From: Flavobacteriales bacterium
GTDB taxonomy: Bacteria; Bacteroidota; Bacteroidia; NS11-12g; UBA9320
Assembly: GCA_020635395.1 (NCBI GenBank)
Contig: JACJZV010000004.1
Coordinates: 62,001 to 126,000, forward strand
DNA length: 64,000 nt
Direction: 5' to 3'
Shown here: in pieces, positions 28,323-36,277 of the stretch
Layout: each line of letters opens with the position of its first letter
How positions within the stretch are numbered: the stretch's first letter is position 1
Program-made: the position numbers and the translations under genes
Notes under the pieces: generated by a model
Seen by the model: only the letters and a program-made list of their open reading frames with translations
The model's database searches: none
Told to the model about the DNA's origin: nothing

Positions 28323-29276
28323 GTGGAAAAAATAAAACAACATATTGCCGAGGTACAGAAAAATTTGGAAAGGCTAACAGAAAAAAAAATAGAACTCCAA
28401 AAACATCGACCATTTTCATCCAATTCCCTTTCACGACTTCGGGATGAATTGGCACTGGAATGGACATATAACAGCAACGCCATTGAAGGAAATACGTTGA
28501 CCCTACAAGAAACCCGATTGGTTTTGGAAGATGGAATGACCGTTGGCGGAAAGTCCTTGCGAGAGCATTTTGAAGCAGTTAATCATAAAGAAGCAATTGA
28601 TTTTCTTCAGGGTTTAATCGCTGATAATTTTTTATTGACCGACCGAATTATATCTGACATCCATTTTATTGTCTTAAAAAATATTCTGCCCGATTATTCG
28701 GGAAGGTATCGCACTATGGGTGTACGTATAGGCGGAGCCAATTTTACTCCTCCCAATGCTTTAAAAGTTGATGAATTAATGGGTGAATTAATTTCTGAAT
28801 TTAATTCTAATTTCAACTCACTTCATCCTGTGGTAATGGCCACATGGCTGCATCATCGCTTTGTTTGGATTCATCCCTTTGCCGATGGAAACGGCAGAAC
28901 CATTCGATTGGTTTACAATCTTTTTCTGATGAGCATGGGCTATCCACCAGCCATAATATTAAAAGCCGACCGCAAAAAATATTATGCCGCCCTAAATGCC
29001 GCCAACGAGGGCAACTATTCAAAACTGTTGCTCTTGATGTGTCAGGCTTCTGAGCGAAGTTTGGATATTTATTTAAGCAATTTGAATAATTATTCGGATG
29101 AATACAAACCTATAGGCAGCATTGTGGAGGAAGAAAACCTACCCTACGGTCAAGAATACCTCAGCCTATTGGCTCGTCAAGGAAAACTTTCGGCCTACAA
29201 AGAAGGTCATTTGTGGCACACCAGACCCACCGAGGTTAAAAACTATATAGAGAGCCGAAAAAGAAAAAGAAAATAG
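28323..29276 (+). CDS. Fic-domain AMP-transferase with C-terminal helix-turn-helix-like tail
   Basis: Fic enzymes transfer AMP (or other nucleotide moieties) to hydroxyl groups of target proteins. The 317-residue protein has an N-terminal inhibitory helix with SNAIEGN (the (S/T)xxxE(G/N) motif, near residues 51-57) and the catalytic loop HPFADGNGRTIR near residues 185-196, complete with the His, Asp and Arg, plus a preceding ATWLHHRFVWI. So it is probably an active but self-inhibited class II Fic. The tail YGQEYLSLLARQGKLSAYKE...HTRPTEVKNYIE resembles an excisionase-type DNA-binding fold. Starts at GTG. No adjacent antitoxin gene is visible. Confidence 0.88.
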   Translation: MEKIKQHIAEVQKNLERLTEKKIELQKHRPFSSNSLSRLRDELALEWTYNSNAIEGNTLTLQETRLVLEDGMTVGGKSLREHFEAVNHKEAIDFLQGLIADNFLLTDRIISDIHFIVLKNILPDYSGRYRTMGVRIGGANFTPPNALKVDELMGELISEFNSNFNSLHPVVMATWLHHRFVWIHPFADGNGRTIRLVYNLFLMSMGYPPAIILKADRKKYYAALNAANEGNYSKLLLLMCQASERSLDIYLSNLNNYSDEYKPIGSIVEEENLPYGQEYLSLLARQGKLSAYKEGHLWHTRPTEVKNYIESRKRKRK

Positions 29277-29313
29277 AAATAACGGCAGATTTAAGTCCTC
29301 CGTTATTTCATTT

Positions 29314-31134
29314 TTATCGTCTTAAATTCTTAGGATCAATGCCTCGTTTCTTGGCATATTCTTCCATTCGTTTTTGGAAACGAGAAGTTTTTACAGTCAC
29401 CTTTTTGCGTTTGTTTTCTTCAATTTGGGCTCTAATTTTATCCTCGTCAACAATGAATTTTTGGAAAATAATGTTTTGACCAAACGTAATCAAGTTGGCC
29501 AACAAATAGTAATAACTCAATCCGGCTGAATAATTATTGAACCAGAAAAACAACATTACCGGCATAAAATACATGATGTATTTCATTTGATTATTTACCC
29601 CGGCAGTACTTTGTGCGTTGTAGATTATAGACAAAAACGAGGAAGCCGCCATGAGCAGACAGAACAAGCTGATGTGGTCGCCAATAGGCCAAAAATCGCC
29701 GCTCCAACGTATGGGGTCGTCAAACGTACTCAAATCTTTTGCCCACAAAAAGCTTTTTTGTCGTAGCTCAATGCTGCTGGGGAAAAAGCGAAACAAGGCA
29801 ATCAAGATGGGCAACTGCACCAACTGTGGCAAACAACCACCCAGCGGGCTCGCCCCTGCCCTTTTGTATAGCTTCATTTGCTCTTGCTGAGCTTTGGCCA
29901 AATCACCTCCGGTTTTTTCTTTTATTTCATCGAGTTCCGGCTTTAAAATTCGCATTTTGGCGGATGAAACGTAACTCTTATACATCGGCACCACCAAAAC
30001 CAATTTGATTATCAGGGTTAATAGCAAAATAATCAAACCGTAGCTTTTGATGTATTTACTAAGCCAGTTAAAAATAGGAATAACCGCCCATTTATTAACC
30101 CATCTAAATATTTTTGGTCCTAGGTCAATGGTTCTTTCAAGTCCTACATCCAATTTCTTTAAGGTTTGATAATGATTTGGCCCAAAATAAAATTGCATTT
30201 TATGCTCATCAGATTGGGCAAAACCATATTGCAACGCCACCAGAGCCGACATCGATTTTACTATTTCGTTCGTTTCAGGTTCGCGAACACTTATTTTCGC
30301 CCCAGACCGTTCAAGTCCATTCGGAAAGATAAGCGTTGACATAAAGAATTTTTGCTTAAAACTGAGCCACCAAACTCCCTTTTGCAATTGATCTTCATCG
30401 TCTTTTGATGCACTTAAATCATCGTAGCCTTTGTCGTCTTTGTATTTATAACATACCGTAGCCACATTACGCTCGTCATCAATAATTTTTTCTTGTAGAA
30501 CCAGGTCAGATTCCCAATTCATATCGATTCCCGTAACGTTTTTATGAATGCTGTTTTGCAAATCAACCAACCGAAATGAGTAATCAACCAAAAAGTTATC
30601 TCCAAGTTTATACTCTTGTTCAATAGCACCACCACCTGCAAATCGGTGAATAAGCACCATTGATTTTTCGTCCATCGATTTTAACTCAAAGTCAAGCTCA
30701 TTCGTTTGGACTACCCCTGATTTCATAGGAATGCTGTAATTCATCCGATTTTTGCCCTTTTCTAACAAAACCAAATCAGAAGAATCGGAACGTTTGTAAT
30801 TAAGCAACTGTACCTTACTAACCGTTCCGCCTTTTGAGCTAAGCTCAATGCTAAGGTCGTTGTTTTTCAGAACAAATGTTTTTTCAGGCACGGCCATCAC
30901 CGGAGGAATTAAACTATCTGGCGTGGCAATGTTTGTATCCTTGGCCTCCGTGTGTGCCGTTAACTTTCCGGCAATAGAGTCGGCAACAAACTGTGCATGT
31001 GCAATTGAATCTTGCTTTGACTGCTCAATTTTTTGAGCTTCCAATTCTTCTGCCTTTTGGTAGGAATCAAACAAAATCCATCCAACAAAAATTAGAAAAA
31101 TCAATACATATCCAATAATCGAATTTCTATCCAT
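29314..31134 (-). CDS. yidC: Membrane protein insertase YidC
   Basis: Inserts and folds inner-membrane proteins, alone or with SecYEG. The 606-residue length is typical of Bacteroidota YidC. An N-terminal transmembrane helix (IIGYVLIFLIFVGWILF) is followed by a large periplasmic beta-sandwich domain and a core of five helices (YGLIILLLTLIIKLVLVVPM, then SPLGGCLPQLVQLPILIALF, YIMYFMPVMLFFWFN and YYLLANLITFGQNIIFQ). The C-terminus is strongly basic (ENKRKKVTVKTSRFQKRMEE), as expected for ribosome contact. A TACCTTTG promoter-like box lies 23 bp upstream. Confidence 0.96.
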   Translation of the reverse strand: MDRNSIIGYVLIFLIFVGWILFDSYQKAEELEAQKIEQSKQDSIAHAQFVADSIAGKLTAHTEAKDTNIATPDSLIPPVMAVPEKTFVLKNNDLSIELSSKGGTVSKVQLLNYKRSDSSDLVLLEKGKNRMNYSIPMKSGVVQTNELDFELKSMDEKSMVLIHRFAGGGAIEQEYKLGDNFLVDYSFRLVDLQNSIHKNVTGIDMNWESDLVLQEKIIDDERNVATVCYKYKDDKGYDDLSASKDDEDQLQKGVWWLSFKQKFFMSTLIFPNGLERSGAKISVREPETNEIVKSMSALVALQYGFAQSDEHKMQFYFGPNHYQTLKKLDVGLERTIDLGPKIFRWVNKWAVIPIFNWLSKYIKSYGLIILLLTLIIKLVLVVPMYKSYVSSAKMRILKPELDEIKEKTGGDLAKAQQEQMKLYKRAGASPLGGCLPQLVQLPILIALFRFFPSSIELRQKSFLWAKDLSTFDDPIRWSGDFWPIGDHISLFCLLMAASSFLSIIYNAQSTAGVNNQMKYIMYFMPVMLFFWFNNYSAGLSYYYLLANLITFGQNIIFQKFIVDEDKIRAQIEENKRKKVTVKTSRFQKRMEEYAKKRGIDPKNLRR

Positions 31135-31156
31135 TCACTTTCGCTTTTGGGGGCTG

Positions 31157-31164
31157 CAAAGGTA
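31157..31164 (-). promoter_or_regulatory. Putative -7 box TACCTTTG for yidC
   Basis: Exact TAnnTTTG match on the minus strand, followed by GC and then the leader, 23 bp before the yidC start. The same TACCTTTGCAG run appears upstream of pckA. Confidence 0.55.
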
Positions 31165-31225
31165 AAATAATTAACAAGGTTAACTAATAGATTGAAGAAG
31201 TGGTTTTGAAAAAAGGATAAATGAG

Positions 31226-31756
31226 CTAAGGAAGCAGACGAAATGAATTGAAGAATTTGTCTATATCGCGATTGCCTTTGTTTTCTGTCGGATAAATCAC
31301 CTGTAGCAGATACATCTTGCTCTCCACCAAAAACATTTTTGAATGTATGATTGCAAATCCGTTTCTAAAATCAATTTTTGTCTCATTTCCGGGAAATGAA
31401 TCAATGGTAATTCTATTTTCCTCAATTATCTGGCCATTCAATCCTTTAGCTGCTTTTCTAGCCCCTTCATGCAATGCAGAGTCTATTACTTCGGCTTGTT
31501 TTAGAATATTCATTGTATCAATAATTACAAAGTTAATTACACTGTAAGCCAAATTGCTATCATATTCTGATAGTGATGTTTTGTATAAATAAGTATGTAC
31601 TTCTTCATTAAATTCACCTCCAGGATTTATTGTGTAAATTGGCGAACCCGGAAATGTTATTGAAAATCCCAAATCTTTTCTAACAATGGTTGTGTCCTGA
31701 CTCCAAGCGGCAAACGAAGATGTAAATACAAAAATTAGAATTAGATATTTTTTCAT
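31226..31756 (-). CDS. Secreted hypothetical protein
   Basis: A 176-residue protein of unknown function. The ATG at 31756 gives MKKYLILIFVFTSSFAAWSQ, a clean signal peptide; an in-frame ATG 39 bp upstream would precede it with hydrophilic residues and is less likely. The mature part is a small alpha-beta domain (LGFSITFPGSPIYTINPGGE, FVIIDTMNILKQAEVIDSAL, SKMFLVESKMYLLQVIYPTE, DIDKFFNSFRLL). The 'ITFPG(S/T)P ... K(M/R)YLL' layout resembles small periplasmic proteins of Bacteroidota with no assigned role. It lies between yidC and pckA on the same strand but has a terminator before it. Confidence 0.7.
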   Translation of the reverse strand: MKKYLILIFVFTSSFAAWSQDTTIVRKDLGFSITFPGSPIYTINPGGEFNEEVHTYLYKTSLSEYDSNLAYSVINFVIIDTMNILKQAEVIDSALHEGARKAAKGLNGQIIEENRITIDSFPGNETKIDFRNGFAIIHSKMFLVESKMYLLQVIYPTENKGNRDIDKFFNSFRLLP

Positions 31757-31800
31757 AGAAGAACTATTTATTGCTCGAATGTATCTAAAGTTCACTTAAT

Positions 31801-31835
31801 AAAAAAGCCCCCGCCTTTGGCGGGGGCTTTTTTTA
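31801..31835 (-). terminator. Strong intrinsic terminator downstream of pckA
   Basis: A perfect 9-bp GC-rich stem (GCCCCCGCC at 31807-31815 and GGCGGGGGC at 31819-31827, loop TTT), flanked by A-runs on one side and T-runs on the other, so it can work on both strands. It lies just after the pckA stop and before the secreted-protein gene on the minus strand. Confidence 0.9.
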
Positions 31836-31850
31836 TTAAATAAGTATGTT

Positions 31851-33443
31851 TTACGAAGCTGAAATAGCTTTTGGAGCAGCCGATTTAATTTCATCGTTTG
31901 CACCTTCTTCGTATTTTTTAAAGTTCTCATTGAACAATCCTGCCAAGTGATTGGCTTTTGCGTCATAAGCCGCTTTGTCTGACCAAGTGTTTCTTGGACT
32001 CAATACCTCGGTGGGAACATTTGGGCAAGAAGTTGGCATTTGCAAACCAAACACTCGGTGTGTATCGAACTCAACATTGTCTAATTCGCCGTTCAAAGCT
32101 GCCGTAATCATCGCACGGGTATGTTTCAAACTCATTCGGCTGCCTACTCCATAAGGGCCGCCGCTCCAGCCTGTGTTTATCAACCAAACATTTACGTTTG
32201 AGGCTCTCATTTTGTTGCCCAACATAGCTGCATATTTGGCAGGATGCAACGGCAAAAAGGCTGCACCAAAACATGCACTAAACGTGGCTTGAGGCTCGGT
32301 AACACCGGCTTCTGTTCCGGCAACTTTTGCTGTATATCCACTAATAAAGTGGTATCCGGCTTGTCCGGGTGTCAATCTTGAAATAGGAGGCAAAACCCCA
32401 AAGGCATCCGCTGTTAGGAAGAAAATATTTTTTGGTTCGCCACCGATAGATGGAACTGCGATATTGTCGATGTGGTTTATCGGGTAGGCCACACGTGTGT
32501 TTTCTGTAACCGAAATGTCTTCGTAATTCACCCGATTTGTTCCGGGGAAAAATCGAACGTTTTCAACCAACGCACCACGCTTGATAGCATTCCAAATTTG
32601 TGGTTCTTTTTCTTCGGTCAAATCCACACATTTTGCATAGCAACCACCTTCAAAGTTAAAAACAGTTCCTTCTGCCCAACCATGCTCATCATCACCAATC
32701 AATCTTCTCTCTGGGTCGGCACTTAGTGTTGTTTTTCCTGTTCCAGAAAGGCCAAAGAAAATAGCTGTATCATCATTTTTGCCAATGTTTGCTGAGCAGT
32801 GCATCGACAAAACACCATCGTTTTCGGGCAACGTATAGTTCAGCACTGAGAAAATACCTTTTTTCAACTCCCCGGTATATCCGCTACCACCTATCAAAAT
32901 AATTTTTTGAGTAAAGTTTACAATGGTAAAATTGTGCTGACGTGTTCCGTCAACCTCAGCAACAGCTTTAAAACTTGGAGCTGCCACTACCAACCACTCA
33001 GGAGTTTGATTGGCCGCTTCTTCTGCCGTAGGGCGAAGAAACAAGTTGTTGGCAAATAGGTTTTGGTAGGCCGATTCGGTCACCACACCAATATTCATTC
33101 GGTAGGTTGGGTCGGCACAGGCATACGCATCTCTAATATACAGTCTTTTGCCTTTGTAGTGGTTTACCACTTTTTCGAGCAATGCATCAAATTTTGCCGG
33201 CTCAAACGGTTGGTTGATATTGCCCCACCAAACGGTGTTTTCGGTGATGGCATCTTTAACCACAAATTTATCTTTTGGCGAGCGACCAGTGAACTCGCCT
33301 GTATCGGCCGCCAAAGCACCGTTGTCGGTAAGCTGGCCTTCGTTGTTTTTTAGTGCATGATCAATTAGTTGGTCGGGAGTAAGATTGACAAAACATTCGC
33401 CTGCATTGGCCATGATTCTGTCGATTAACGGATGATTTTTCAT
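31851..33443 (-). CDS. pckA: ATP-dependent phosphoenolpyruvate carboxykinase
   Basis: Converts oxaloacetate and ATP to phosphoenolpyruvate and CO2 (gluconeogenesis; in fermentative cells it can run in reverse). At 530 residues it matches the ATP-type family. It has the P-loop GLSGTGKTTLSADPERRLIG near residues 230-249, the kinase-1a region with SGYTGELKKGIFSVLNYTLP near 197-216, RSPKDKF in the N-terminus for oxaloacetate binding, and TAKVAGTEAGV near 358. The gene is intact and well expressed by appearance: its own promoter-like box and a strong terminator make it a monocistronic unit. Confidence 0.97.
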   Translation of the reverse strand: MKNHPLIDRIMANAGECFVNLTPDQLIDHALKNNEGQLTDNGALAADTGEFTGRSPKDKFVVKDAITENTVWWGNINQPFEPAKFDALLEKVVNHYKGKRLYIRDAYACADPTYRMNIGVVTESAYQNLFANNLFLRPTAEEAANQTPEWLVVAAPSFKAVAEVDGTRQHNFTIVNFTQKIILIGGSGYTGELKKGIFSVLNYTLPENDGVLSMHCSANIGKNDDTAIFFGLSGTGKTTLSADPERRLIGDDEHGWAEGTVFNFEGGCYAKCVDLTEEKEPQIWNAIKRGALVENVRFFPGTNRVNYEDISVTENTRVAYPINHIDNIAVPSIGGEPKNIFFLTADAFGVLPPISRLTPGQAGYHFISGYTAKVAGTEAGVTEPQATFSACFGAAFLPLHPAKYAAMLGNKMRASNVNVWLINTGWSGGPYGVGSRMSLKHTRAMITAALNGELDNVEFDTHRVFGLQMPTSCPNVPTEVLSPRNTWSDKAAYDAKANHLAGLFNENFKKYEEGANDEIKSAAPKAISAS

Positions 33444-33478
33444 AAAATCTATTTTTGTATAACCTTAAATTAGGGCTG

Positions 33479-33486
33479 CAAAGGTA
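33479..33486 (-). promoter_or_regulatory. Putative -7 box TACCTTTG for pckA
   Basis: Minus-strand TACCTTTG followed by CAG, 36 bp upstream of the pckA ATG. It repeats the octamer seen before yidC and the SIMPL gene. Confidence 0.55.
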
Positions 33487-33640
33487 AAATTCTATTGAAA
33501 ATTACAAATTTTCTATTGTCAAACTGTGAATGATTTTTTACGGTTTTCTTAAACAATTCGTAAGGAAGATTAATATTGTATCTTTTATGCACCATTAAAA
33601 ATGCAACTTCTTTTTTAACCATACAATCTTATCACACTCA

Positions 33641-34735
33641 ATGGAAAATGTTAGTTATACCGAATACAAAGAATTAATAGAACAGGACCTTTTAGTAGCT
33701 GGTAGTTCTACTTGTGGCATACCCGTGTCCGAAGAGTGGTTTAATACCGAATTAGATAGTTTTGAGACTTATAACCCCAATTATTCACTACCCCCAACCA
33801 TAATTTATTATTTGTTGAAAAAAAAATTGGTAGACGATGGGTCTCTGAAGGAATATATTCTCAGTACAATTTTAAAACCGGCTCTTGTTACATCTCGTTT
33901 GGGTGAAACTACAGTTTATAATGATGTTGCCCCATACGGTGAAATTTTATACATGATTTTCACCTTTTCAAAAGTTATGAATCAAGATAATTTGGTAATG
34001 AACACGCTTAGAAACCAAATTGACTTTATTAGTACATGGTTTATCCCACCCGAGATGGAGTACTTTAGGGAGGATGTCAAAATATTTAATTACTATAACC
34101 CTAACTCGAAAATCATCCCGAGATTTGGCTGCATTTCTGAAAAATATGTAAGGCTTCAAGAGGTTTTTATCCATTTTATGTGGATTACGCAAGTTAAAGA
34201 TATGAGCTATGAACTTGAAGAACCTTTTAAGTGTAATTTTAGACAGAGGGAGTTAAATTACTATCGATATTTGGTCTATATGTTGGAAAATGGAAAGGCG
34301 TATGAACTTTTCAACTATTCTTCACCTTTTACATTTGTGGAATACTACCCTCAATTTAGAGATAGAGAATGGATACATTCTTATCAATTTGATGGATTAC
34401 TCAATATTTATGTTCTGAATTTTCTGTCCTTTGTAAAGGAACATGCTCCTGAAATTGAAATCTGGAAAGAACAGTTTTATGCACTTTATGAGATGGAAGA
34501 AACTCTTCCTGAGTATTGCAACTGGCTTATTGCTCACCTGCTCTCGTTGGCCATATACCCCAGTAGATGTGAAAAACCATTTATTGATGAAAACAGGATG
34601 GTTAATTTTATCCGAAAATCGAAAGACAACTTTTTAGGGTCGAAAAAATATTCGGAAGAATTAAAAAAGTTATTGATTGAAAAAATAAAGTCTATTAACA
34701 AACATAGTTTAAAACATCACATCTATCTAAAATAG
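33641..34735 (+). CDS. Hypothetical 364-residue protein, no family recognised
   Basis: I do not recognise this protein. It has no signal peptide or membrane segment and reads as soluble and largely helical with many aromatic residues (NPNYSLPPTIIYYLLKKKLV, RQRELNYYRYLVYMLENGKA, YCNWLIAHLLSLAIYP). Two segments look like they could bind something: SSTCGIPVSEEWF near residues 23-35 and the C-terminal Lys-rich tail. It is a stand-alone plus-strand gene, with 197 bp of spacer on each side. The start ATG at 33641 has no good competitor. It could be part of an accessory gain, but codon use is not visibly different from its neighbours. Confidence 0.65.
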   Translation: MENVSYTEYKELIEQDLLVAGSSTCGIPVSEEWFNTELDSFETYNPNYSLPPTIIYYLLKKKLVDDGSLKEYILSTILKPALVTSRLGETTVYNDVAPYGEILYMIFTFSKVMNQDNLVMNTLRNQIDFISTWFIPPEMEYFREDVKIFNYYNPNSKIIPRFGCISEKYVRLQEVFIHFMWITQVKDMSYELEEPFKCNFRQRELNYYRYLVYMLENGKAYELFNYSSPFTFVEYYPQFRDREWIHSYQFDGLLNIYVLNFLSFVKEHAPEIEIWKEQFYALYEMEETLPEYCNWLIAHLLSLAIYPSRCEKPFIDENRMVNFIRKSKDNFLGSKKYSEELKKLLIEKIKSINKHSLKHHIYLK

Positions 34736-34869
34736 TAAAACACACATTGCTTTGAGCTCCCTTCACATCATTCAATTTTAAAATTCAAACAAGTTACACA
34801 AGAATTTTTGCGTGCTTTCAGAAAGATATGCAGTGGCTAGCCGCTGCAAGCCGACAAATACAACCCATC

Positions 34870-34887
34870 ACCCGATAGCTATCGGGT
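34870..34887. repeat. Perfect 18-bp palindrome in an intergenic repeat-like patch
   Basis: ACCCGATAGCTATCGGGT is fully self-complementary. It lies between the orphan gene (ends 34735) and the SUI1 gene (ends 34933), and is followed by a GC-rich block (TACCCGCCGAGGCAGG, 34903-34918). Both look like short dispersed intergenic repeats of the kind common in Bacteroidota chromosomes. Confidence 0.55.
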
Positions 34888-34932
34888 CAGAGCAACGGAG
34901 CCTACCCGCCGAGGCAGGAAGTATCTAAACCC

Positions 34933-35289
34933 CTACCCTCCTTTTCTCTTCACTTTAAATCCGTCGGCTTTTAGTATGTCCATGACTTTATCCACAAAAT
35001 TGCCTTGCACAATGATTTCGCCATCTTTAACGCTGCCGCCTGCTCCGCATTTGCTTTTTAGTTTTTTGCCTAATTCGATCAATACCTCATCGCTGCCTTC
35101 AAACCCTTCTATTAAGGTAACTACTTTGCCTTTTCGCTGCTTTTTATCGGCACTCACATAAAGTGTTTGTTGGTCGTTGGCCAATTCTTCGTACTGCTCT
35201 TGTGCGTCGTCAAACGAAAAATCGGGGTTGGTGCTATAAACCATGCCACCCAAATCGCTCAAACTGTTGCTCTTCTTATTTTTTGCCAT
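34933..35289 (-). CDS. SUI1/YciH-type translation initiation factor homologue
   Basis: A 118-residue member of the SUI1 (eIF1-like) family that may help monitor start-codon choice on the 30S subunit. The domain is in the C-terminal two thirds: KGKVVTLIEGFEGSDEVLIE, LGKKLKSKCGAGGSVKDGEI and GNFVDKVMDILKADGFKVKR. The N-terminus has an acidic linker (FDDAQEQYEELANDQQ). Its start overlaps the folP stop by 1 bp (TAATG), so translation may be coupled to folP. Confidence 0.88.
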   Translation of the reverse strand: MAKNKKSNSLSDLGGMVYSTNPDFSFDDAQEQYEELANDQQTLYVSADKKQRKGKVVTLIEGFEGSDEVLIELGKKLKSKCGAGGSVKDGEIIVQGNFVDKVMDILKADGFKVKRKGG

Positions 35290-36128
35290 TATGAGTTTTT
35301 TAATTTTTCAAACAATTGCACAACCTGCCTTGCTTCTTTTACATCGTGCACCCTCAATATATTTGCTCCATTGAGCAAGGCAACCATATTTAATGCCGTG
35401 GTGCCATTTAACGATTCGTTGGGAGTGGTATTTAGCACTTTATTTATCATCGATTTTCGGGAGAGTCCAGCCAAAATGGGCACATTTAGCACCTCTGAGA
35501 ATACGTTCAAATGCTTTAACAACAGATAGTTGTGTTCCACTGTTTTGCCAAATCCAAATCCAGGGTCGATGATTAAATCAATAATTCCATGCTTTCTACA
35601 TTCATCCACTTTTTGGATAAAATAATCAAGCACCTCTTGCACCACATCTTCATATTGTGGGTTTTTCTGCATGGTTTTTGGCGAACCTTTTTTGTGCATA
35701 GCCACAAAAGGAACTCTCAATTTTGACACGGTTTCCAGCATGTGTTTATCATCGTCTCCTGCACTAATATCGTTTACTATACTCGCCCCTATGTGTACCG
35801 CTTGCCTTGCTACCTCGGCTTTGTTGGTATCAATAGAAATGGGAATATTCAGAAATTTTTTACTGAGCATTTCAATAACAGGAATCACTCTTTTTAGCTC
35901 TTCTTCCAAAGAAACTTCATCTGCTCCGGGTCGTGAACTAGCACCACCCACATCAATAATGTTTACCCCTTCGTCAATCATTTTTTTCGCCTGCTGCATG
36001 GCCAAATCTGTGGATGAATACACCCCTCCATCGAAAAATGAATCTTTGGTAACATTTAATATGCCCATTACAAGCGGTTCTTCAACCAAAAGAAGTGTGC
36101 CTTTTATGTTTATACTAAATTCTTTCAT
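35289..36128 (-). CDS. folP: Dihydropteroate synthase
   Basis: Condenses 6-hydroxymethyl-dihydropterin pyrophosphate with p-aminobenzoate in folate synthesis. The 279-residue TIM barrel has GILNVTKDSFFDGG near residues 21-34 (pterin site), DVGGASSRPGADEVS near 60-74 (p-aminobenzoate loop, normal form), and DPGFGFGKTVEHN near 195-207. The end of the barrel reads GLSRKSMINKVLN, with the catalytic Lys. It is transcribed away from the BT_3928-type gene. Confidence 0.95.
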   Translation of the reverse strand: MKEFSINIKGTLLLVEEPLVMGILNVTKDSFFDGGVYSSTDLAMQQAKKMIDEGVNIIDVGGASSRPGADEVSLEEELKRVIPVIEMLSKKFLNIPISIDTNKAEVARQAVHIGASIVNDISAGDDDKHMLETVSKLRVPFVAMHKKGSPKTMQKNPQYEDVVQEVLDYFIQKVDECRKHGIIDLIIDPGFGFGKTVEHNYLLLKHLNVFSEVLNVPILAGLSRKSMINKVLNTTPNESLNGTTALNMVALLNGANILRVHDVKEARQVVQLFEKLKNS

Positions 36129-36277
36129 TCAAGTTATACCATCTTGCGGAAACATATTTTTGCAAAAGAAAGCAGCCCTGCTCAAAAAAGCGGCATCCAC
36201 TTTTCAAAAAAGCAACTATTTGTCTATTTTGATGCCGTTGTTATCTTTGTCAGGCTCGGTTATAACCCTTTTTTTGA

